Below are positions 42,734 to 51,246 of a DNA stretch of 64,000 nucleotides, piece by piece. The notes below the pieces were generated by a model. That model ran no database searches. It was not told where the DNA came from and was given only the letters and a program-made list of their open reading frames with translations. The position numbers were made by a program, and so were the translations under genes. The stretch comes from Pseudomonas anatoliensis (GTDB taxonomy: Bacteria > Pseudomonadota > Gammaproteobacteria > Pseudomonadales > Pseudomonadaceae). Each line of letters starts with the position of its first letter. Position 1 is the first letter of the stretch. The stretch is taken from contig NZ_JACVHC010000001.1 of the NCBI RefSeq assembly GCF_017976235.1, forward strand, positions 434,001-498,000, read 5' to 3'.

Positions 42734-43698
42734 TGCACGCGCTGGCTGCTGATTTTCGGCGGTAACTGAATCGGTGTCAGCACCGGTTGCCCGGAGAAGA
42801 ACGCCTGCAGATTTTTCCCCACCAGTTCTACTGTGCCTTGGGTGGCTTCCGGTGACAGACCGGCGACGTGAGGCGTGAGCAACACATTACTCAGGGTTTT
42901 CAGCGCATCCGCTACGTGCGGCTCATGGTCGAAGACGTCTAGCGCGGCGCCGGCAATGCGCCGTTGCTCCAGCGCGGTGATCAGGTCTGCCGTGGCGATC
43001 ACACTGGCCCGGGCAATGTTGATGATGAAACCGTTCGGCCCCAGCGCATCGAGCACCGCACGCGTCACCAGGTGCTGAGTGCCGATCCCGCCCGGCGTCG
43101 CGACGATCAGGAAGTCCGAGGCTCGCGCCAGTTCGGTCGGGGTCGAGCAGAACGCATAAGGCACCTCGCTACGCAATTGGCGGCTGTGGTAGCTGATCTG
43201 CATGTCGAAGCCGAGGCTGGCGCGCTTGGCAATCGCCAGACCCACCGCACCGAGGCCAAGAATGCCCAGCCGTTTGCCAGCCAGGGATGGACGCATGATC
43301 TTCGGCCATTCCCCCCGACGCACAGCGCCATCGCAGCGCGCAATATCGCGCACCAACGCCAGCAGCATTGCCATCGCATGATCAGCCACGGACGAGGCGT
43401 TGACCCCGGCGCCGTTGGTCACGGTAATCCCACGATCACTGGCGGCTTGCAGGTCGACCTGTTCGTAACCGGCACCGATCACCGTGATGATTTTCAACGC
43501 CGGCAGCGCGGCAATTTCAGCGGCGGTCAGGCCCAGCGGGCCACGGGTCAGCACTGCATCGATCCGTACACCGTGGGTGGCAATGGCTTGCGCACGTTCG
43601 GCCGGGGTGGGAGCAAGGATCAGGTGAAAACCTTGATGCTCGAGAATCGGCAGATAGTCATTGATGGTTTCAACCAGTACCAGAACGGTGGCGGGCAT
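42730..43698 (-). CDS. D-2-hydroxyacid dehydrogenase (glyoxylate/hydroxypyruvate reductase type)
   Basis: A 322-residue NAD(P)-dependent dehydrogenase. The Rossmann motif is LGILGLGAVGLAIAKRA. The catalytic Arg lies in FIINIARASVIATADL, the Glu in GAALDVFDHEPHV and the His in VLLTPHVAGLSPEA. A VTNGAGVNASSVADHAMAML block is typical of the glyoxylate/hydroxypyruvate reductase group. Start ATG 43698 (MPATVLVLVETIND). Its last four bases overlap the tssA stop, so the two genes are tightly convergent. Substrate specificity is inferred only. Confidence 0.87.
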   Translation of the reverse strand: MPATVLVLVETINDYLPILEHQGFHLILAPTPAERAQAIATHGVRIDAVLTRGPLGLTAAEIAALPALKIITVIGAGYEQVDLQAASDRGITVTNGAGVNASSVADHAMAMLLALVRDIARCDGAVRRGEWPKIMRPSLAGKRLGILGLGAVGLAIAKRASLGFDMQISYHSRQLRSEVPYAFCSTPTELARASDFLIVATPGGIGTQHLVTRAVLDALGPNGFIINIARASVIATADLITALEQRRIAGAALDVFDHEPHVADALKTLSNVLLTPHVAGLSPEATQGTVELVGKNLQAFFSGQPVLTPIQLPPKISSQRVH

Positions 43699-43786
43699 TG
43701 CGCGGCTCCTTTGAACAATGGCGGTTCGGTCGCGAAGTCGTAGCAGAGTGCTGATTCCAGAGCTGTTTGGCAATGGCTGAGCGCTG

Positions 43787-43820
43787 CCCCGTTTCAGCCA
43801 GTGTAGGAGCTGAAACGGGG
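43787..43820. repeat. Perfect 12-bp inverted repeat
   Basis: CCCCGTTTCAGC (43787-43798) and GCTGAAACGGGG (43809-43820) with a 10-base loop CAGTGTAGGA. It lies just past the isochorismatase-like stop. No T-run follows on either strand, so it may stabilise the 3' end rather than terminate. Confidence 0.6.
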
Positions 43821-43837
43821 AGCGCGCGGACGCTTCG

Positions 43838-44362
43838 TCAGAAGGTCACGTCGGCGCTGTCGATCAGCCTCGCAAAGCCGGCGCCGAGGGTTGCGTTGTG
43901 GTGTTCGATGATGGCTTGAGCAGGCAGCACCGGGGTATCCATGCAAGTGTGAGCGTCGGCGACCACTACAGGTTTGAAGCCCAGGTCAGCGGCGGCGCGG
44001 CAGGTGGCGTCGATGCAGAACTGAGTCTTCATGCCGACGAGGTACAGATCGTCGATTTTTCGGCTGTTGAGTTGCTGCGCCAGTTTGGTGCCGAGGAAGG
44101 CGTTGGGTCTGGACTTGTTGAAGATAATGTCGGTGTCAGCGTCCAGCTCCAGCGCTGGCAGCAATTGCCAGAATGGACTGCCAGCAGCAACCGGCGAGCC
44201 CTGGGAGCCAGTGTGGCACACGGCGTAGATGGGCACGTTTTGTTGGCGGGCTTTTTTGATCAGGTGCTGAATGTTGGCGAGAACCGGTTCGCCCTTGTGG
44301 GGTTTTTCCGGGCCGTGGAACAGACCGACCTGCATATCGATGATCAACAGCGCAGCAGACAT
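43838..44362 (-). CDS. Isochorismatase-family cysteine hydrolase
   Basis: A 174-residue hydrolase. The triad of the family is visible: Asp9 in ALLIIDMQVGLF, Lys83 in IIFNKSRPNAFLGT and Cys116 in LVGMKTQFCIDATCRAAADL. Members cleave isochorismate, nicotinamide, ureidoacrylate or similar; the motif around Cys (TQFCID) is that of the general hydrolase group rather than true isochorismatases. AAAAGGAG precedes ATG 44362. Upstream on the same strand lie two strong hairpins and a short Thr-rich ORF that together look like a transcription attenuator. Confidence 0.86.
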   Translation of the reverse strand: MSAALLIIDMQVGLFHGPEKPHKGEPVLANIQHLIKKARQQNVPIYAVCHTGSQGSPVAAGSPFWQLLPALELDADTDIIFNKSRPNAFLGTKLAQQLNSRKIDDLYLVGMKTQFCIDATCRAAADLGFKPVVVADAHTCMDTPVLPAQAIIEHHNATLGAGFARLIDSADVTF

Positions 44363-44410
44363 GGTGTTTCTCCTTTTGACGAGCGGGGTAGCTGATGCCG
44401 CACGGACGGG

Positions 44411-44449
44411 AGAAACAACAAGGCCCCGTCCATTGCTGGCGGGGCCTTG
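44411..44449 (-). terminator. Attenuator-like terminator hairpin upstream of the isochorismatase-like gene
   Basis: On the minus strand CAAGGCCCCG (44449-44440) and CGGGGCCTTG (44428-44419) form a perfect 10-bp stem with an 11-base loop, followed by TTGTTTCTCC. The T-run is interrupted, so termination may be partial. It lies 19 bases after the stop of the short leader ORF and about 50 bases before ATG 44362. Confidence 0.6.
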
Positions 44450-44467
44450 GGTTCGCTGCGCTGGTTT

Positions 44468-44545
44468 TTACCTCAGACGCAAACACCACGACCCGCCGGT
44501 GGCGGTCGTGGTGGTGCGGGTGAAGTGCAGCGAGCGAAGGTTCAT
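44468..44545 (-). CDS. Putative threonine-rich leader peptide
   Basis: A 25-residue ORF (MNLRSLHFTRTTTTATGGSW then CLRLR) with four consecutive Thr codons and six in all. An in-frame ATG four codons upstream (44557) gives 29 residues. The Thr codons fall in one arm of a perfect 10-bp hairpin (44484-44493 with 44504-44513), and a second terminator-like hairpin follows the stop codon. A possible promoter is TTGACA (44582-44577), 18 bp, CATGAT (44558-44553), which would place the mRNA start at or next to ATG 44545. The layout is that of a ribosome-mediated attenuator. No protein homology is claimed; it may be a chance ORF over hairpin DNA. Confidence 0.4.
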   Translation of the reverse strand: MNLRSLHFTRTTTTATGGSWCLRLR

Positions 44546-44754
44546 GAGGTCGATCATGCTGGTCGTGTTGGGCGGCTGTCAATCAAGTGCTCGATAACCG
44601 GGCGCCGCCGGAGCAGACCACAGGCGGTGGCAGGGCGATTGGCCCGCCGTAATCTCAGTAGCGACTTTGTATGAGGCGGCCTACTCAACTCGCGGATTTT
44701 GCCTACGAAATCGCCGGACTCATCTGCTATCTGGCACGGGATGAATAGGAAATC

Positions 44755-45000
44755 ATGAGGGTACAAAGCAGCTCGGCAGCCAGTGCCAATAGCCAAGGAA
44801 GGCGCATGCTTCAGGATGATCGCGACAATCTGGAACTCCAAAGGCTAATGAACGAAACGCGGAAACTCGCGGCTGAGAGACAAAAGCTGCTAGCGGAAGC
44901 AAAAAAGCTAGAGAGGGAGACGAATTTATATCCACTCGCCGTGTTGGGTGGGGTGGTGACCGCAATCACTGCAGTAGCAGGCGTTTTTTTCAAGTTTTGA
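44755..45000 (+). CDS. Small coiled-coil protein with C-terminal membrane helix
   Basis: An 81-residue protein. Residues 20-55 form a charged coiled coil (DDRDNLELQRLMNETRKLAA, ERQKLLAEAKKLERET) and residues 58-79 a hydrophobic helix (LYPLAVLGGVVTAITAVAGV), so it should be tail-anchored in the inner membrane with the coil in the cytoplasm. GGAAATC precedes ATG 44755. Codon use is more AT-rich than nearby metabolic genes. A second small membrane protein follows 50 bp downstream. Not recognised. Confidence 0.65.
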   Translation: MRVQSSSAASANSQGRRMLQDDRDNLELQRLMNETRKLAAERQKLLAEAKKLERETNLYPLAVLGGVVTAITAVAGVFFKF

Positions 45001-45050
45001 GTGTTCGCGCTTCTCAACAGTCAGGCCCATGACCCAAAAAGGAAATCAAC

Positions 45051-45221
45051 ATGAGTACATTTGACCGCAAAGCCATGATTGAACAGTTAGATCGAGAGCA
45101 CGATGAATGGGTTGAGAAAATGCGTATCAAGGACAAGGACGATATGTATCCAGTCTGGGGGATGCTGGGGTTCGGCATTTTTTGCATGTCACTTGGATTC
45201 ATCCTGGCTCGATCGATCTGA
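45051..45221 (+). CDS. Small single-span membrane protein, partner of the previous gene
   Basis: A 56-residue protein with a good ribosome site (AAAGGAAATCAAC before ATG 45051). The first half is charged and helical (MSTFDRKAMIEQLDREHDEW, VEKMRIKDKDD); the second half is one membrane helix (VWGMLGFGIFCMSLGFILAR). It has the same layout as the 81-residue protein 50 bp upstream: cytosolic charged helix, then C-terminal anchor. The two are probably one operon. Function unknown. Confidence 0.6.
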   Translation: MSTFDRKAMIEQLDREHDEWVEKMRIKDKDDMYPVWGMLGFGIFCMSLGFILARSI

Positions 45222-45473
45222 TCAAGTCGCCCATCATATTCGGCGCTGGTGCTTGCCAGAAAACGACACTGTACGTACCCATCGCCGACAGCTAATTTCC
45301 CAAAAACGACATCCCTCTGATCTGCTCCGCACAACCATTCCTCAGCTAAGTCTTTGCTTCTGCTCATTTATCACGGAGAATCGCGCCCCTGTTTCGGCCG
45401 GAGCATGTCTGTCGGTTTTTTCCGACGCGTCCTGACCGAGTGGCAAGTGACCGGAATGCGGAGATCCGACCGG

Positions 45474-46754
45474 ATGAATGATCAGGCCAATAGCGTCGAA
45501 GAGCGCTTTGATGCAGCAGCACCCGCTGAACTTTCGAGCTGGAATCGCCAGGACACCACCTGGATGTTGGGACTGTTCGGGACGGCCATCGGCGCCGGCA
45601 CCCTGTACTTGCCGATCAACGCAGGGATCGGTGGCTTCTGGCCGCTGGTGATCCTCTCGCTGTTGGCCTTCCCGATGACGTTCTACGCACACCGCGGTCT
45701 GACCCGGTTTGTGCTGTCCGGTCGAGAAGGCGCCGACATTACTGATGTGGTCGAAGAGCATTTCGGCATCAAGGCCGGGGCGCTGATCACGCTGCTGTAT
45801 TTCCTTGCCATCTTCCCGATCCTGCTGATCTACAGCGTCGGCCTGACCAACACGGTCGCCAGTTTCCTCGAGCATCAACTGCACATCACGCCGCCGCCAC
45901 GCGCGTTGCTGTCGTTCGTGCTGATTCTTGGTTTGCTGGCAGTGGTGCGTTGTGGCGAACAGGCGATCGTCAAGGCGATGAGCTTGCTGGTCTATCCGTT
46001 TATCGTCGCGCTGCTGTTTCTCGCGGTGTACCTGATTCCGCACTGGAATGGCGGCATCCTCACCACCGTGTCGCAAGTCCCTGCGCCGTCGGAGCTGTTG
46101 CACACGCTGTGGCTGGCGATCCCGGTGATCGTGTTCTCGTTCAACCACTCGCCGATCATCTCGGCGTTCGCGGTCGATCAAAAGCGCCGTTACGGCACCC
46201 ACGCCGATGAGCGCAGCTCGCAAATCCTTTGTCGTGCGCACCTGCTGATGGTGGTGATGGTGCTGTTCTTCGTGTTCAGCTGCGTGCTGACCCTGTCACC
46301 AGCACAACTGGCTGAAGCAAAGGACCAGAACTTGTCGATCCTGTCGTACCTGGCCAACCACTTCAGCAACCCGACCATCGAATTCGTGGCACCCATGATT
46401 GCGTTCGTGGCGATTTCCAAGTCGTTCCTCGGTCACTACATTGGTGCCAGTGAAGGTCTGAAAGGTCTGATCATCAAGAGCGGCAAGCGTCCCGGCGCCA
46501 AGGCGCTGGATCGCATCGTGGCGGCTTTCATGCTGGTGGTGTGCTGGATCGTGGCGACGCTGAATCCGAGCATCCTCGGCATGATCGAGACCATCGGTGG
46601 CCCGGTCATCGCGGCGATCCTGTTCCTGATGCCGATGTATGCGATCCGCAAAGTGCCGGCGATGGCGCGCTTTCGTGGTCAAGCGTCCAATGTGTTCGTC
46701 ACCGTGGTAGGTCTTGTGGCAATTTCGGCGGTGGTTTACAAACTGACGATGTAA
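45474..46754 (+). CDS. HAAAP/SdaC-type amino acid (serine-like) transporter
   Basis: A 426-residue inner-membrane protein with about 11 helices. The N-terminal block TWMLGLFGTAIGAGTLYLPI and NAGIGGFWPLVILSLLAFP is the unwound substrate helix typical of the hydroxy/aromatic amino acid permease family. Later blocks include IPVIVFSFNHSPIISAFAVD, IAFVAISKSFLGHYIGASEG and NPSILGMIETIGGPVIAAIL, closest in pattern to serine/threonine transporters. I start at ATG 45474 (MNDQANSVEERF); ATG 45456 is possible. A strong terminator follows. Confidence 0.87.
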   Translation: MNDQANSVEERFDAAAPAELSSWNRQDTTWMLGLFGTAIGAGTLYLPINAGIGGFWPLVILSLLAFPMTFYAHRGLTRFVLSGREGADITDVVEEHFGIKAGALITLLYFLAIFPILLIYSVGLTNTVASFLEHQLHITPPPRALLSFVLILGLLAVVRCGEQAIVKAMSLLVYPFIVALLFLAVYLIPHWNGGILTTVSQVPAPSELLHTLWLAIPVIVFSFNHSPIISAFAVDQKRRYGTHADERSSQILCRAHLLMVVMVLFFVFSCVLTLSPAQLAEAKDQNLSILSYLANHFSNPTIEFVAPMIAFVAISKSFLGHYIGASEGLKGLIIKSGKRPGAKALDRIVAAFMLVVCWIVATLNPSILGMIETIGGPVIAAILFLMPMYAIRKVPAMARFRGQASNVFVTVVGLVAISAVVYKLTM

Positions 46755-46773
46755 AGCAAGATCAACAGAAAAG

Positions 46774-46806
46774 CCACTGCACACGATGTGTGCAGTGGTT
46801 TTTTTT
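46774..46806 (+). terminator. Rho-independent terminator of the SdaC-type transporter
   Basis: CCACTGCACAC (46774-46784), loop GAT, GTGTGCAGTGG (46788-46798) and a run of eight T. It lies 20 bp after the transporter stop. Confidence 0.93.
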
Positions 46807-46826
46807 CGTCTGGATGAAACCGCCAC

Positions 46827-47520
46827 GTAGGAGCGAGCCTGATCGCGATAGCGGTGGCTCATTTAAAAAAGATGGTGGCTCACACGGCGCTATCGCTGGC
46901 AAGCCAGCTCCCACAGGGATTGCGGGTGTTTGCGCCATGGTGGGCATCACACCAAATATTGTAGGAGCGAGCCTGCTCGCGATAGCGGTGGCACATTCAA
47001 ATACGATGGTGGCTGATACACCGCCATCGCCAGCAGGCTGGCTCCCACAGGGATTGCGGGTGTCTGCGCAATGGTGGGCATCACACCAAATATTGTAGGA
47101 GTGAGCCTGCTCGCGATAGCGGTGGCTCATTTAAAAAGATGGTGGCTGACACGGCGCTATCGCTGGCAAGCCAGCTCCCACAGGGTTTGCGGGTGTTTGC
47201 GCCATGGTGAGCATCACACAAAATAATGTAGGAGCTAGCCTGATCGCGATAGCGGTGGCACATTCAAAGACAATGGTGGCTGACACGGCGCTATCGCTGG
47301 CAAGCCAGCTCCCACAGGGTTTGCGGGTGTTTGCGCCATGGTGGGCATCACACCAAATATTGTAGGAGTGAGCCTGCTCGCGATAGCGTTGGCTCATTCA
47401 AATACGATGGTGGCTGACACACCGCTATCGCTGGCAAGCCAGCTCCCACAGGGTTCTGTGTGATGCCCACCAATGCGCAGACACCCGCAATCCCTGTGGG
47501 AGCTGGCTTGCCAGCGATGA
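46827..47520. repeat. Five-unit tandem array of about 134-bp REP-pair modules
   Basis: Units begin with GTAGGAG at 46827, 46961, 47095, 47228 and 47362 (steps 134, 134, 133, 134). Each holds a GTAGGAGYGAGCCTGCTCGC palindrome, a spacer with GATGGTGGCTGACAC, an opposite TATCGCTGGCAAGCCAGCTC palindrome, and the spacer GGGTGTTTGCGCCATGGTGG with GCATCACACCAAATATT. The last unit switches at about 47457 to an inverted copy of that spacer and ends in another palindrome (about 47495-47520). The region between the transporter and acnB holds no gene. Confidence 0.92.
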
Positions 47521-47553
47521 GGCCGGAGCAGGCGGCGGCGATTCTGCAGGCAT

Positions 47554-47591
47554 AAAAAAACGCCGCTCATCTCACGATGGGCGGCGTTTTT
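47554..47591 (-). terminator. acnB: acnB terminator, possibly bidirectional
   Basis: CGCCGC (47561-47566) pairs with GCGGCG (47581-47586), flanked by seven A and five T, so the hairpin can work on both strands. It lies 16 bp past the acnB stop. Confidence 0.85.
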
Positions 47592-47606
47592 CATGGCGTT
47601 GTAACG

Positions 47607-50216
47607 TTAGGCTTGAACGACCGGGATGTTGGCGTTCGCAGCAGCTTCACGGAACTCGGCGATCTGGTCGAAGGACAGGTAGCGGTAGATATCGGCCGCC
47701 ATGCTGTCGATCTTGCCAGCGTATTCCATGTACTCCTCGACGGTCGGCAGGCGACCCAGGATCGAAGCAACCGACGCCAGCTCGGCCGAAGCCAGGTAAA
47801 CGTTAGCGCCGTCGCCCAGACGGTTCGGGAAGTTACGGGTCGATGTCGACACGACAGTCGCGTTTGGCTCTACACGTGCCTGGTTACCCATGCACAGCGA
47901 GCAGCCTGGCATTTCCATGCGCGCGCCAGCCTTGCCGTAGATGCCGTAGTAGCCTTCTTCGGTCAGTTGGTGAGCGTCCATCTTGGTCGGCGGCGACAGC
48001 CACAGACGGGTTGGCAGCTGACCCTTGACCTGATCCAGCAGTTTACCGGCAGCGCGGAAGTGACCGATGTTGGTCATGCACGAACCGATGAACACTTCGT
48101 CGATCTTCTCGCCAGCAACGCTGGACAGCAGACGGGCGTCGTCCGGATCGTTTGGTGCGCAGAGCACAGGCTCGCTGATGTCGGCCAGATCGATTTCGAT
48201 GATTTCGGCGTATTCGGCGTCGGCATCGGCTTCCATCAGCTCAGGGTTGGCAACCCAGGCTTCCATCGCTTGTGCGCGACGTTCCAGAGTACGTGCATCG
48301 CCGTAGCCTTCGCCGATCATCCAGCGCAGCAGGGTGATGTTGGAGTTCAGGTACTCGGTGATCGACTCTTTCGACAGCTTGATGGTGCAACCGGCAGCCG
48401 AACGTTCGGCCGAGGCGTCGGACAGTTCGAAAGCCTGTTCCAGCGTCAGACCTTCCAGGCCTTCGATTTCCAGGATGCGGCCGGAGAAGGCGTTTTTCTT
48501 GCCTTTCTTCTCGACGGTCAGCAGACCGTTCTGGATAGCGAAGTAAGGAATGGCATGAACCAGGTCACGCAGGGTGATGCCAGGTTTCATTTTGCCTTTG
48601 AAGCGCACCAGGATCGATTCCGGCATGTCCAGCGGCATAACGCCGGTGGCTGCGGCGAACGCGACCAGACCGGAACCGGCCGGGAACGAGATGCCCATCG
48701 GGAAACGGGTGTGCGAGTCACCACCGGTACCGACGGTGTCCGGCAGCAGCATGCGGTTCAGCCACGAGTGGATGATGCCGTCGCCCGGACGCAGGGAAAC
48801 GCCGCCGCGGGTCATGATGAAGTCAGGCAGGGTGTGGTGGGTGGTCACGTCGATCGGCTTTGGATATGCCGCGGTGTGGCAGAACGACTGCATTACCAGA
48901 TCAGCGGAGAAGCCCAGGCACGCCAGGTCTTTCAGTTCGTCACGGGTCATTGGACCGGTGGTGTCCTGAGAACCTACGGTGGTCATCTTCGGTTCGCAGT
49001 AGGTGCCAGGACGAACGCCTTTGCCTTCTGCCAGACCGCAAGCCTTGCCGACCATTTTCTGCGCCAGGGTGAAACCCTTGGTGCTTTCAATTGGAGCATC
49101 CGGCTTCTTGAACAGATCGAACGCTGGCAGACCCAGTTCGGCGCGAGCCTTCTCGGTGAGGCCACGGCCGATGATCAGCGGGATACGGCCGCCAGCACGA
49201 ACTTCGTCCAACAGCACCGGAGTCTTCATTTCGAAGGTGGTCAGGACTTCGTCGGTGCCGTGTTTGCAGACTTTGCCAGCATGCGGGTACAGGTCGATCA
49301 CGTCGCCCATGTGCATGTTGGAAACGTCGAACTCGATTGGCAGTGCGCCGGCATCTTCCATGGTGTTGTAGAAGATCGGAGCGATTTTGCTGCCGAAGCA
49401 GAAACCGCCAGCGCGCTTGTTCGGCACGTAAGGAACGTCGTCGCCGAAGAACCACAGCACCGAGTTGGTTGCCGATTTACGCGACGAACCGGTACCGACC
49501 ACGTCACCGACGTAGGCGATCGGGAAGCCTTCACCGCGCATTTCTTCGATCTGCTTCATCGGGCCGATGGCGCCCTGCTGATCAGGAACGATGCCGTCGC
49601 GTGCCATTTTCAGCATGGCCAGTGCGTGCAGCGGGATGTCTGGACGCGACCAGGCATCTGGAGCAGGGGACAGGTCGTCGGTGTTGGTTTCGCCGGTTAC
49701 CTTGAACACGCGCAGGCTGATCTTGTCGGCCAGGGTCGGGCGGTTCTTGAACCACTCGCCGTCAGCCCAGGATTGCAGCACGGCTTTGGCGTGAACGTTG
49801 CCGTTCTTGGCTTTTTCGGCTACGTCGTGGAACGCATCGAACATCAGCAGGGTGTGCTTGAGTTGCGCGGCAGCGACTGGCGCCAGTTCGGCGTCGTCCA
49901 GCAGGTCAACCAGGGTCACGATGTTGTAGCCGCCCTGCATGGTGCCGAGCAGTTCTACAGCGCGCTTCTTGTCCAGCAGAGGGGAGGAGACTTCGCCCTT
50001 GGCCAGAGCAGACAGGAAACCGGCCTTTACATAGGCAGCTTCGTCCACACCTGGTGGAATGCGATTGGTGATCAGGTCAACGAGGAAAGCTTCTTCGCCA
50101 GCCGGAGGATTCTTCAACAGCTCAACCAGGCCGGCTGTTTGTTCGGCGTTAAGCGGCTGGGGAACGATACCCAGTGCTGCACGCTCTTCGATATGTTTGC
50201 GGTAGGCTTCAAGCAC
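47607..50216 (-). CDS. acnB: Aconitate hydratase B
   Basis: An 869-residue [4Fe-4S] enzyme of the TCA cycle that interconverts citrate and isocitrate (and often 2-methylisocitrate). The N-terminal HEAT-like domain starts [20 protein letters not shown]. Later blocks are [60 protein letters not shown] and [19 protein letters not shown], with the cluster cysteines in [11 protein letters not shown] and GSCMTN. I set the start at GTG 50216 because AcnB proteins begin at this LEAYRKH point and GAGG lies upstream. A nested inverted repeat lies 120-260 bp upstream. Confidence 0.96.
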   Translation of the reverse strand: MLEAYRKHIEERAALGIVPQPLNAEQTAGLVELLKNPPAGEEAFLVDLITNRIPPGVDEAAYVKAGFLSALAKGEVSSPLLDKKRAVELLGTMQGGYNIVTLVDLLDDAELAPVAAAQLKHTLLMFDAFHDVAEKAKNGNVHAKAVLQSWADGEWFKNRPTLADKISLRVFKVTGETNTDDLSPAPDAWSRPDIPLHALAMLKMARDGIVPDQQGAIGPMKQIEEMRGEGFPIAYVGDVVGTGSSRKSATNSVLWFFGDDVPYVPNKRAGGFCFGSKIAPIFYNTMEDAGALPIEFDVSNMHMGDVIDLYPHAGKVCKHGTDEVLTTFEMKTPVLLDEVRAGGRIPLIIGRGLTEKARAELGLPAFDLFKKPDAPIESTKGFTLAQKMVGKACGLAEGKGVRPGTYCEPKMTTVGSQDTTGPMTRDELKDLACLGFSADLVMQSFCHTAAYPKPIDVTTHHTLPDFIMTRGGVSLRPGDGIIHSWLNRMLLPDTVGTGGDSHTRFPMGISFPAGSGLVAFAAATGVMPLDMPESILVRFKGKMKPGITLRDLVHAIPYFAIQNGLLTVEKKGKKNAFSGRILEIEGLEGLTLEQAFELSDASAERSAAGCTIKLSKESITEYLNSNITLLRWMIGEGYGDARTLERRAQAMEAWVANPELMEADADAEYAEIIEIDLADISEPVLCAPNDPDDARLLSSVAGEKIDEVFIGSCMTNIGHFRAAGKLLDQVKGQLPTRLWLSPPTKMDAHQLTEEGYYGIYGKAGARMEMPGCSLCMGNQARVEPNATVVSTSTRNFPNRLGDGANVYLASAELASVASILGRLPTVEEYMEYAGKIDSMAADIYRYLSFDQIAEFREAAANANIPVVQA

Positions 50217-50336
50217 AGTTATTACCCTCATCAGTGGTCCCAAATGGGTGTCCGGGACGCTCGTCGCGAAATGCTCGTACTCATGCGCTGCGTGGCGTTG
50301 TGGGCCACTTAGCCAGAATTACCGACCATTCCTTAC

Positions 50337-50476
50337 AGAAGCTGCTTTCAAAGTTTTACGCCTGCAGAGGGGGAGCTGATGAGGGTTGGCGTTGGGCTTT
50401 TCCCCGCTGGAAAAACCCGTCGCCAACACCGCTCTGAAGGAACGACTGTGCTCGTGACGCTTTGAAAACAGCTTCT
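50337..50476. repeat. Nested inverted repeat upstream of acnB
   Basis: Outer arms AGAAGCTGCTTTCAAAG (50337-50353) and CTTTGAAAACAGCTTCT (50460-50476) match at 16 of 17 positions over 106 bp. Inside lies a second hairpin, GTTGGCG...CGCCAAC with inner TTTTCC...GGAAAA (about 50386-50427). It lies between the divergent acnB and DUF1289 genes. It is not one of the three common repeat families here. Confidence 0.7.
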
Positions 50477-50686
50477 AACGGACATTTGCGCCTTAAAAGG
50501 CTGGCTGATTCTACGGCAAAAAAAATTTAAAGGTAAGTCGGGCTCTATTGGACTTTGGTGGCGTTGTGCGTAGCCGGTCCAAACACCGGGCCAGCGCTTG
50601 CCCCTGACGTTTGAGGGGTGATCAATGCCTGACAAAGGGCTAACATGCCGACCTGTTCCGCGTTTCAGTGCCTTTGCCTACTTTAT

Positions 50687-51157
50687 ATGCCCAATCAGAC
50701 CATCAAGACTCCCTGCGTCGGCCTCTGCTCCACTGTTTACGGTGATCTGGTGTGCCGTGGCTGCAAGCGTTTCCATCACGAAGTGATCAATTGGAATGGT
50801 TACGGCGAGGAGGAAAAGCGTGCGGTATGGCTGCGTCTGGAGCAGTTGCTGTCACAAGTGATGGCGGGCAAGGTCGAGATTTTCGACCCGGCGCGGCTGC
50901 GCCAGCAGCTCGAACAGCGCAAGATCCGCTTCGTGCCGCATCAGTCGGAATATTGCTGGGCCTATCAGCTGATTGCCCGTGGCGCGCGGGTGATCATTAA
51001 TCTGGAAGCCTACGGCATGGTGTTGCTGCCGGAGTTTCGCGAATGGAATCTGCCGGAATTGCGCGATGCCATTGATCGGGAATTCTTCCTGCTGTCTGAA
51101 GCGCACTATGAGCGCTACATCGCGCCAGGATTTCTTAAGGACGCCTTTGGCGCTTGA
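50687..51157 (+). CDS. DUF1289 domain protein
   Basis: A 156-residue protein. The N-terminal DUF1289 domain has four cysteines: TPCVGLCSTVYGDLVCRGCK, followed by RFHHEVINWNGYGEEEKRAV, likely a small zinc or Fe-S site. The C-terminal part (FVPHQSEYCWAYQLIARGAR, EFFLLSEAHYERYIAPGF) is an extension seen in Pseudomonas members. I chose ATG 50687 (MPNQTIKTPC) because the cysteine domain begins right after it. Biochemical role unknown. It is alone, with an R-type repeat touching its stop codon. Confidence 0.82.
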   Translation: MPNQTIKTPCVGLCSTVYGDLVCRGCKRFHHEVINWNGYGEEEKRAVWLRLEQLLSQVMAGKVEIFDPARLRQQLEQRKIRFVPHQSEYCWAYQLIARGARVIINLEAYGMVLLPEFREWNLPELRDAIDREFFLLSEAHYERYIAPGFLKDAFGA

Positions 51158-51160
51158 AGG

Positions 51161-51246
51161 CAAAAGATCGCAGTCTTCGGCAGCTCCTACAGGTAGAACG
51201 CATTCCCTTGTAGGAGCTGCCGAAGGCTGCGATCTTTTGATCTTTA
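51161..51246. repeat. R-type repeat arms in reversed (tail-to-tail) order
   Basis: The right arm (CAAAAGATCGCAGTCTTCGG, 51161-51193) comes first and the left arm (TTGTAGGAGCTGCCGAAGGC, about 51208-51246) second, the opposite of the usual head-to-head layout. The outer ends overlap or touch the stop codons of both convergent genes (DUF1289 and the stress protein). Confidence 0.82.

Noticed and set aside
46827..47520. CRISPR-like appearance of the regular 134-bp array
   Set aside because: Units are whole-length copies without unique spacers, the repeats are palindromic REPs on both strands, and there are no cas genes.
47577..50312. 911-codon open frame on the plus strand opposite acnB
   Set aside because: It mirrors the acnB reading frame in a GC-rich gene; the translation is rich in His, Arg, Gln and Gly without domains, while acnB on the other strand is unmistakable.
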